A DNA stretch of 37,679 bases from a virus, in IMG/VR virus record IMGVR_UViG_3300021364_000069, positions 1 through 37,679 of that record. One strand, 5' to 3'. A program made the position numbers and the translations under genes. The notes below the pieces were generated by a model that had not been told where the DNA came from, searched no databases, and worked only from the letters and a program-made list of their open reading frames with translations. Positions 8,086 to 20,000 of the stretch are shown here, piece by piece. Every line of letters starts with the position of its first letter. Position 1 is the first letter of the stretch.

Positions 8086-11000
8086 TGGCTAAAGACGATA
8101 AAACAGTTCCGCAACCAGACGGCAAAAACTACAAAAGATCATCTGCAGAATTTCTACCGCAGTATTTTAGAACACCAACTAACAAAAAGTTTTTGCAAGC
8201 AACAATAGACCAATTTGTTTCAGACGGGGTTGTTGAAAAAATCAGTAGTTTTGTAGGGAAGAAAGAAGCTAAAGCAGTTTCTATTAATGATACTTACTTG
8301 CCAGAGGTAAGCACTGATCGTGAAAATTATCAGTTAGAGCCATATGCAGTATATAACGATGATCTAGGCAACACCGAATTTAGTGCGGACTATTTAGATT
8401 ACATTGGCCTTGTCAATACATTCAGAGGAAATACAGAAAATCATAGTAAATTAAATGAACAAGAATTTTATGCATGGAACCCGCATATTGATTTTGATAA
8501 GTTTACAAATTTCCGTGAATACTATTGGCTACCGAACGGTCCACAAGAAGTGCCTGTAAGAGGACAGAGTAAAGACGTAATAAGCACCTATACTTTAACA
8601 ACTGTTACTGATGACGACAATACAGCATTGTTGTTTACTCCGGATGGACGCACAAGAAATCCTGAACTTAAATTATATAGAGGACAAACCTATCGTTTTG
8701 AAATTAATGCAGATGGGTATCCTGTAACAATAGCAATTGATAGAAATTTTATTCCTTTTTTATCTAACGAAGATGTTGTAAACGAAGTAAGTGCCGAAAA
8801 CAATATTATAAATGAAATATTTGGACAAACTTTAACTGCATGGGTTGAAGGAATAGATTGGCAAAATGTTAGATTAGAAACAAATGAAATTAATGCTGGC
8901 AAGGGTAGTATTAATATATCTCAGTTTGCTAACCCTGATGTTGTAACCAGTATTGTTAATGTTGCATTTACCAGTTTCCAAGAACAGTGGAATGCTTTGG
9001 TAGATCCATTAATAGATAGTTCTGATTTACTTTGTAAAAACGATTTACAATTGACAAGCACATCTGGTAACGATACTATTATATCGGACCAAATAAGATA
9101 TGATAGGCAAGAATATATTGCAGATGCTAATTTTTCAAATTCTACACTTGCAATTAAAAATACAATTTTTTCTGATGTAGTAAATGAAGTGCTAAAAAAT
9201 TATACCGATCCTGACAGAGCTGAAGTTGAAAAAGCTCTTTACGATGCGGGGCAAATTTCATTAGATACACTGGACTTTAGCTATGCTATCAAATTATACA
9301 ATTTTACAGAACGCAGTGCTCAAGCAATAACACAAGGCGATGAAAATCAATCTTTTGTGTATAATGAAGGTGTTAAATTATTTCCTACACCCATTGAAGG
9401 CGACACAAACGAACTTAGCGATTTTGTAAATCCTGGCTATATTGAGAACGGAGTTTTAGAATTTACTGTTCCGGATAATGCACCTAACGAATTATACTTT
9501 GTAAGTCAAACAAATATTGATACAAGTTGCCGTTTGCGTGTTTACGATATAGAAGAAAATTCGGAGATTGATGTAGAACAGGAAATTATCGGAAAAAAGA
9601 CTTACACTACATCTGCAGGATGGGATTTTTCAAATGGTATGAAAGTTTACTTTATAGGAGACGTTACACCTGCAAAGTATGCTGAAGGATTTTATTATGT
9701 CGAAGGTGTTGGCACTAGTATTAACTTAATACCTGTTAATGAATTGAGTGTGCCTGCAATTTTCACACAAGATACTCAAGTTCCTTTTGATTCGAATGGA
9801 TTTGACAGAGTGCCGTTTAGTGATGCATTAAGTTTTGCTGGGACAAAAGATTATATTGTAATCAATCGCAGCAGTGCAGATAGAAACGGATGGACTAGAT
9901 ACAATCGCTGGTTCCATAAAGATGTTATTCTAAAAAGTGCTGAAATTAATTTACAAGAACAATATGCTTTTGACGAAGCAGCAAGAGCAAAAAGACCTAT
10001 TATAGAATTTGAATCAGGCTTGCGTTTATACAATCACGGAACCAAAGCTAAACAGATTGTTGACCTAGTTGACGATTATACAAAAGATGTTTTTAGCATT
10101 ATCGAAGGCACAATTGGTTATAACGTAGACGGAGTAGATTTAGCAGAAGGTCAGAGAATATTATTTACAGCCGACCCAGATCCGTTTGTATCTGGTAAAA
10201 TCTATGAAGTTAAATTTATTGATCATAATAATAAAAAGAACAGAATTAGCCTTGTAGAAACAGCTGACACTGATCCTGCTGTTGACGAAACTGTGCTTAT
10301 CAAAAATGGTAACAATTATGCTGGACGTATGTTCTACTATAATGGTGATACATGGACATTAGCTCAAGACAAAAATGCAATTAATCAATTTCCAAAATTT
10401 GATTTATACGACAAAGATGGTAACAGTTATGGCGATATAGACGTTTATCCATTAACAACATTCAAAGGTAACAACATATTCTCTTACCAAGTAGGCGAGG
10501 GTGTAAATGATACAGAGTTAGGCTTTCCTGTTGTTTATAAAAATCTTGTAAATTCAGGAGATATACTTTTTAACTTTGATATGCTGAAAGAATCTTACAC
10601 ATACGAAGTTGCAGGTGTTACAGTAAATTTAGAAGCAGATGTTGCTTATATCAAAAAATACAATATTGCTGGAGATGAATTTGCCTATGAAAATAGTTGG
10701 AAAAAAGCAAATACAAAAAGCAGTCAATATGTTGTTAGAAAATACACAGGACGTGAACAGGTAAATTCTTTCAAAATAGATTTCTTTAATAACAGTGCTA
10801 GAATACAAGATTTAAAATTAGTTGTATATCATAATAATAAATTAATGATTGAAAACGTTGATTATGAGCAAATCAACATCAATCGTTCGAGATTTGTAGT
10901 TTTTGAAAATGACATAGATTTTGATGATATAGTTATTATAAAAGGAAAAAGTAATCAACCTAAAAATGCAAATGGCTATTATGAAACACCTTATAACTTA

Positions 11001-14000
11001 GAACGCAATCCTCTAAATGATAATATAGAAGAATTTACATATGGACAAGTTGCAGACCATGTTGAAAACTTGATTGTAGAATTACAAGGATTTGAAGGTA
11101 TCCAACCTGGTAGAAATAATCTACGTGATTTAGGATCTGTATATCAATATGGTAGAAAATTTGTTAAACACAGTGGGCCATTGAATTTACCTTTGGTTAA
11201 TTTAGCCAACAAAGATAATAATGTAATCAATGCCATTAGGTTTGCAAAAAAAGAATACAGTAAATTTAAAAGAGATTTTATACAGGTAGCCGAAACACTA
11301 GGTGTTGATACATCAGTAAAACAACACGTCGATTTAATACTTGCAGAATTAAAGAAAAACAAAAGATCAAGTATGCCTTTTTATGATACGGACATGGCAG
11401 GATCTGGCGGATACAATAGATTAGAATATACAGTTTTAGATATTGATGTAAAATACTATGCTTTATCTGCTCCTTATTCTTTATCAATTGAAAATAGAAA
11501 GGCAGTATATGTATACGTAAACGATTTACAAATTTGTTACGGAGTGGATTACACTTTTACTAACGAAGGTTTTGTTTACATAACTAAAGATTTGGCTGTT
11601 GACGATACTATTGAAATTCGTGAATACGAAACCACAGAAGGCAGTTATATACCTCCTACTCCAAGTAAATTGGGTATGTATCCAGCATACAAGCCAGAAA
11701 TATTTGTTGATACAACTTATGTAGATCCTGTAACTGCAATAAGAGGACATGATGGCAGTATCACAATTGCTTATGAAGATTACAGAGATGATTTATTACT
11801 TGAATTAGAGCGCCGTATTTACAATAACATAAAAGTAACTTACGATACCGATATATTTGATATACACGATTATGTCGGTGGAGAACACAGAAATACAGGT
11901 ATATCTAAAGCAGATTTGGATAATGTGTTAATAACTGACTTTGTGTCATGGTTAAGAACAGCAGGTAATGTTGATTACACAGATAACAGTTTTATACAGC
12001 AGTTCTCTACACTAACATACAATTACGGTGCAAGTATAAGCCCAAAAGGAAATCAATTACCTGGATTTTGGAGAGGTGTGTATTTACAAGCATATGACAC
12101 AGATTCGCCTAATCTTCGTCCATGGGAGATGTTAGGATTTAGTGTTCAGCCATCATGGTGGGAGACAGTATATGGTCCAGCACCATATACAAAAGACAAT
12201 TTAATTTTATGGAAAGATCTTGAAAAAGGTATTGTTAGAGAACCAAACAAGCAACCTGTTGTAAGAAAAAAATATCTTAGACCAGGATTAACAAGTGCTA
12301 TTCCTGTAGACGAATCTGGAAGAATTCGTAGTCCGTTAGACAGTTCTTTTGCAAGAGAATTTAGTTTTGCAATATCAAGAAATTTGCTTTTCAAATTTGG
12401 AGATGTAGCACCTGCAGAAGCAGCATGGAGACGCAGCAGTGATTATGCTTTTGCAATCATTATTGCCGCTCTTGCAAATAGACCAGCAGCCGTAACAGGT
12501 TTGTTATATGATCGTAGCAGGGTATCAAGAAACAAAGTAGGAAATTTAATCTATTCAAATACTAATAAAATTATAAAATTAGATAGTTTGGTGTTTCCTA
12601 AAACACAACAAAATGATGTAATAAATTATACAGCCGGTTTAATTGATTATATTCAGGCATATATGCAATCAAGTGTAGATGCAAACTATACAAAATATAT
12701 GACTACTGTAAAAAATCTAGACACTAAAATAGGTTTTAAAGTAGGCGGCTTTGCAGATAAAAACAAACTCCGTATTGTATTAGACAGTAGGACACCTCTT
12801 AATAAAGGCAACGTATTTGTTCCACAAGAAAACTATGATATAGTTCTTAAAAAATCTAGCCCATTGCAGGTAATTTCTTATAGCGGAGTAATTATTGAAA
12901 AAGTTGCAGGTGGATATCGTGTATCTGGTTATGACCAAGAAGATCCGTATTTTTATATTAATCCTGTTCAAATATCAGACGGCGATCCAGCAGTTAATGT
13001 TGGCGGTATAAGCGAAAGTTTCTTAGAATGGGATGAAGGAAAAATATTCGACAAAGGACGAATTGTCGAATATCTAAATTCATACTATAGAGTAACTGAA
13101 ACTCATACCAGTAACGATACATTTGACCAAAGCAAATTTGCTCGTTTAGCTACTCTACCTGTAGTTGGTGGAGCAACTGCAATATTTAGAAAAAACTTCA
13201 GCACTAGTGTTACAAAAATAAACTATGGCACAGTGTATGCAGATATTCAACAAGTTGTGGATTTTCTTTTAGGGTATAATCAGTATTTAGAAAACGTTGG
13301 GTTTGTATTTGATTATAATAATCCGCAGTATGAAGCAGTTGAAAATTTCAATTTGCTTGCTCGTGAATTCTTGTTCTTTACAACTGAAAATTGGGCTGGA
13401 GGAACAGTATTAACTTTAAGTCCTGGAGCAAATCAAATTAAATTTAACACTGATTATTTTACTGTAGATGATATATTTGATAATTTCCTTGGTTACACAA
13501 TCAAGCAAATTGACGGAAGTGTATTGCGTTTTGAATTTACTAATACTGTTAGAGAAGATGGTAACAGTTTTAGTTTGTTTCCTATTAATACAACTGAAGG
13601 CATTTTCTTTTCCAAGCTAACATTGGTGCAAAAAGAACATGTTGTATTAATAGATAATAAAACAGTGTTCAATGATACTATATATGATCCTGCATCTGGC
13701 TATAGACAAGAGCGTATAAAGGTTACTGGATACAGAACAGACGAGTGGGATGGTAGTTTAAACATACCAGGATTTATTTACGACCAGGCTAAGTTTACAA
13801 TATGGGAACCTTGGCAAGATTATAGAGTAGCAGATGTTGTCAAATACAAAGAGTCATATTATTCTGCTAAGTCTAGTTTAAGCGGACAAGCAAATTTTGA
13901 CCCAGAAGAATGGACTTTGTTATCAGAAAAACCAACTGAAAGTGTAAAACCTAACTTTGATTATAGAACAAAACAGTTTAATGACTTTTATGATCTTGAT

Positions 14001-17000
14001 ACAGATAATTTTGATAGCGAACAACAGCGTCTTGCACAGCATTTGATAGGATATCAAAAAAGAGAATATCTATCAAATATAATTACAGACGATGTAAGTG
14101 CATACAAATTTTATCAAGGTTTTATTCAAGATAAAGGCACTCTAAACAGTTTGACTAAACTGTTTGATAAATTAGGCAGTGCTGAAAAAGATAGTTTAGA
14201 GTTTTTCGAAGAATGGGCATTTAGAACTGGACAATATGGTGCAACTGATGCATACAAAGAAGTTGAATATCAACTAGACGAATCTAAATTTAGAATTGAA
14301 CCTCAAACTATAGAATTAGTCCAAACAGTTGATGATACAAGAACAGACCTAGTATTCCAGTATCCTGTTAAGGATGTGTTTATTAAAGAACCTGATTATA
14401 ATCATGCACCATTTCCTACTACATGGACAACAGATCAAGTTACAAAGACAGGCGGATATGTAAGTTTAGACCAAATAGACTTTATTAGTAAAACTTTAGA
14501 AGATACTTTAAATTTAGATATTGATTTAATACAAATAGGAAGTATTATATGGGTTCCAGAATTTAAAAATACATGGGATGTATTTGAAGTTATAAATTCT
14601 CCAATTTACATTGAGTCGATTGAAAAAACAGCCAACGGATTTGATGCTATATTCAACACCAATGTAATATTCAGCGAAGGCGACATTGTTGGACTGAAAA
14701 ATATTAACGAAGAATTAGATGGCTTTAGACTTGTAAGAGCTATAAAAGGAAACCGTGCAGAATTTTATACTACACAGCCAATTGCCGACGAATCGCTCGA
14801 CTTAACGGATAGCACATTAGGATCAGTAATTCAATTGTTAAGCAAAAGGGTTGCCGATGTTGATGCTATGAATACAGTAATAACATCCTACGGATTATCA
14901 CCTAATAGCAAGTTTTGGATTGACAATGCAGGCAATGAAAGATATGCAGTTTATCAAAATAATGAAATATTCTTGTCACAGAATACATTTGCAAACAGGC
15001 AAGAAGGAATAACAGATTTTGGCAAATCCTTTGCAGTCAATGGTAGTAACACAATTTTAGCTATAAGCGATACAAATACAAGTGTTTATGTTTACAATAG
15101 ATTCAGTAGTGTTGTAGATTATAGATATGCACAAGAATTAAATCCTTTAACCGATCTATATGATGCAGATTCTAACTTCGGTCAGGAAATAGAAATTACT
15201 GCTGACGGAAATTGGTTGATTGTAGGTGCTCCTACAGCTACAAATGTTAAAACAAACTACAAAGGTGAAATACAACAAACTTCATATGTTGCTGGAGATA
15301 TTGTTAGCGACGGTGGGTTGTTCTTCAGAGCAATACAAGACATAAACTTTGATAGCAGCACTATAAACACACAATCTCAAGATTGGGAACAAGTCAACGC
15401 AATAGAAGCAATTGAAACAGGAACAGGTAGCGGACTTAACGATCAAGGCGCTATACATATCTACAGAAGACAAACAGATAATAGTTTTGCAATTCATCAA
15501 ACTATTGTTTCGCCTTATCCTCAAGCAGACGAAAAGTTTGGTATTGCTATAAAAACATCTTTTGATAAAAATACATTAAACACTAGACTGTATGTTAGAA
15601 GCGAGAAAAACAATGGTAGATTGTATTTCTTAGATTTACCTAGCATTAATAGCAATTTTGGTTACAGTAGAGATCCTTTATACAGAGGCAAGTTTGATGC
15701 TAATGTAAAATACATAGCGGGAGAGATTGTAGAAGATAATACTGTAATTTACACTGCTAAACAAACAGTGCCAGCAGGCAATCCTTTTAATCCTGATCAT
15801 TGGGATGTTACAAGTAGCAATATTGATAGACTTGGTTATGTTCCGATATTATCAGATGAAAATGTATTAGCTGGATTAGATGATAGCACAGCATTTGACA
15901 GTAATGTTAGAATTGCTGAAAACTTTGATGTTACTGACAACGGAGAAGTATTAGCAATAACAAGTCTTACTAGCACCAATGAATATAAGATAACAATTTA
16001 TAGAAAAATAGAAGACAGACTTGCAATACATCAAACTATAAATGCAAGCGAACTAAACATTGGCTTTGGACACTCAATAAGTTTAAACTATGACGGAAGT
16101 TTACTTGCAGTAGGTGCTATGGAAGCTGATGACCAAGGAACAGATATTGGTAAAGTATTTGTATTTAAATACAATACTGACACATTAGAGTTTGATTTAC
16201 ATCAAGAGCTGTTTACTCCAACACCAAACAGAAACGAAAAGTTTGGATGGCAGGTAGATTTTAGTGAAGACAAACTAGCAGTAACAGCAATAAATGGATT
16301 AAATGAAGAAACATATTTGTTTGATAGTAATCAAACAGTTTTTGACAGTGAATCTACAAAGTTTGTAGATAAAATACCTAATCGTTTAGAAATATACGTT
16401 TACGAAAATATAAACAATAAATTTGTTTATGCAGAAACAATAGATTATTATTATAGATATATTGATGTATCTGGACAGCAAGCGACAGCAAGATTAAATG
16501 ATGCATATGATCCAAGAATTATATTCAATAAAAATCATGTAATGCTAAGTCTGCCAACTGCATCTTTAGATGATACAGATACCTTATATGGTGCAGTATT
16601 TGATTTAGTAGGCACACAAAATGTAGATAGTTGGGAACTGTTAAGTTCACCTAAGGATTTTGTTGATTACGAAAAATTAAAAGGTGTGTTTTTGTATGAT
16701 AAAGACACTGGCGACCTTATTACATATCTTGATGTAATTGATCCAATTCAAGGTAAAATAGCAAATGTAGCAGAGCAAGAAATCAGTTACAAGTTATATT
16801 ATGATCCAGCAGTATACAATACAGGTAGCACTGATACTGGTATAAAAAATCCTTGGACAAATAATTATGTAGGAAAACTATGGTGGAATATTAGCACTGT
16901 TAAATGGTTTGATCCTTATAATGGTAATATTACCAGTCAAAACAACAAATGGAATAATCTAATTCCAAGTTTTGAAGTAGATGTTTATGAGTGGGTAGAA

Positions 17001-20000
17001 AGTCCATATATTCCTAGCGAATGGGACGATATAAGCGATACCAGTGCAGGATTAGCCGAAGGTATAAGTGGACTATCTGTATATGGTGATAGCAGATACA
17101 GTGTAGCGCAAACTTACAATGCTGTGTCTGGTAGATTTACTCCAAGATATTATTTCTGGGTAAGAAACAGTAAATTAATTCCTAACATTGCTAATAGAAA
17201 TGTAAGTTGTGAAACAGTAATTAATTTAATCAAAGATCCAGCTAATGCAGGTTATAGATTTATATCACTGTTTAACGATAGAGAGTTTGCAATCCACAAT
17301 TGCAAAAGTCTAATTAGAGGCAAAGACACTATTTTACATTTTGATTATGCTGCTGGCGAATTAAACACTGGTCCGGTTCATAGTCAGTATACTTTACTCA
17401 CAGAAGGCGTAGAAACAAGCGAACCAAATGATATATTAGTTGAAAAATGGTTTGATAGCTTGATAGGTTACGATAGCAAAAATAACAAACTGCCAGATTT
17501 ATCAGTAAGCCCAGCTAGACGTTATGGCATATTGAATGAGCCTCTACAAACGATGTTTGTGAATAAGACTGAAGCACTGAAGCAAGTTGTAGAAAGAGCA
17601 AACAGAGTTTTAAGTGAAAACTTAATTGTTGACGATTTTGATTTAACTCCGTTAAACGCAATTGATCCTTTGCCAACAGATGTTTCTGGACTATATGATG
17701 AAAAAGTTGACAATGAATCTCTGCTTAGATTTGTAGGCACAAGCAAAACAGAACAAGCTGAACTTTCTGTAACTTTGACCGATGGAAGACTAACAGGTGT
17801 TACTATTGTAAATCCTGGTCGCGGTTATAAAGATCCTGCTTATAACAGTTCTACTGATACTTTCCGTAGAGGACCTAAAGTTGAAATACTTGGTTCGGGT
17901 TCTGGTGCAGAAATCAAAACACGCATTAATAACTTGGGACAAATTATTTCAGCAACTGTTGAAAAATCAGGCGAAGGTTATACTAGCGATGTGACTGTAA
18001 TTGTAAGACCATTTACAGCCTTAGTAGCTAATGATAGCACAATTGGCGGTTTTTGGGCAACATATAATTGGAATAGAACAGCACAAGAATGGTTTAGAGT
18101 TGATATTCAATCGTTTGATACAACATTTTATTGGCAATACAAAGACTGGTTTAAAAGCGGTTATTCAATTGCAACTGCGATAGATCATTTGATTCCGGCT
18201 AGTTATGCATTAGATGGATTAAATGATAACATTGGCGATATTGTAAAAATTGAAAACATCGGTTCAGGCGGCTGGTTGCTACTTGAAAAAATAGACAATG
18301 TGCCCGAAGTTGATTATACAGTTAATTACCAAACAGTTGGCAGACAAAACGGAACAATTCAAATAAGCAAATTGCTTTACAACAATACTGATAGTGGGTT
18401 TGATAATCAAATTTACGATAGTGTTCTTTATGACAGAGAGCCTGTAACAGAAACAAGAAACATTCTTGCTGCGTTAAGAGATAATATATTTGTTGATCAA
18501 TTAAAAATAGAATGGAACAAATTATTCTTTAGCAGTATAAGATACGTGCTTGCAGAACAACCTGTTGTTGACTGGGTATTTAAAACAGCATTTATTAAGG
18601 CAAAGCACAATGTTGGCGAATTAGATCAAAGAATAACTTTCCGCAATGACAATTTAGAAAATTATCAAGATTATGTTGCCGAAGTAAAACCTTACAGCAG
18701 TAAAATAAGAGAATATATTAGCGGATATGAAAAAGTAGATCCTACACAAACCAGTGTAACAGATTTTGATTTGCAACCGAGATACAGCGATTCACAACGC
18801 AAAATTGTTGCAGAAAGTTTAAAAATTACAAACAATGTTGTAGGTCCAATAAATCGCTTTATCGAAACATATCCGCAAAAACATTGGCTTGATAATCTTG
18901 GATTTGAAATTACTGACATAGTAATAGCAGATGGCGGAACTGGATGGACAAGTGGTCCAGTGGTAACTATATCCGGCGGCGGAGGCCCTACAATAGAAGG
19001 ACGAGGTATTATTGCTAGAGGTGTTTTAATAGATATAGAAATCAACACATCGAACGCATTTTATACTAGTGCTCCTGTTGTAACATTTAATGGATCTCAA
19101 TCTGATGAAGGATTGCCTGCATCAGCTGTTGCTATATTAGGAAACAGCAAAGTTAGAAGCACACATATGGCTATTAGATTTGATAGAACATATGGCAAAG
19201 ATATAAACGATACATTATATGATAATATAGATAAACAAGAAACATTTACTGGTAACGCAGGAATCAACGAGTTTACTTTAGAATGGCCAATGGATTTAAA
19301 CATGGCTAATATTCTTGTAGAAGTTGAAGGGGTTGAAAGTTTATCTAGTGAATACACTGTTTATAACAAAGTTGATACATCAAAAGGATTTACAAGATAT
19401 CAAGGTGTAATACAGTTTAATGTAATTCCAGCAACTGGATCTACAATTGTTGTATCTTACAAAATTGCACCTCAATACTTACATGCCGCAGATAGAATCA
19501 GATATCATTACAATCCAACAACCGGTATGTTAGGTAAAGATTTGTCGCAGCTTATGGACGGGGTTGATTTCTCTGGTGTGGAAATTACTAGTATCGATCT
19601 TACTGGTAACCAAGGTTTTGAAACAACCTTATTTGGTGTTGATGCATTTGATACATTTGACACAACATTCAAAGATATTAAGTTTGTAGCAGATGGTAGC
19701 ACCCAAATTATATCACTAGACGAACCATTAGAGGCTGGAGTAACATATACATTATACAAAAATAACGTCAGATTAGATGATGAAAATTACAACCCTGCAT
19801 TGGCTCCAGACGCACAACCTGCTACTGTAACGAATCCTAATGCTGTATTAAGAAGTATTATTGGTGACGGTATTCAAACAGTAATTGATTTAGCAGGTTA
19901 CGATCCAGCTATAGAAACTGTAGCAGGCGATATCATTTATATAAGACGTATTGACAGCGATGGTAGCTTTACACCAGGTGATGCTGCGTTTGATACACAA

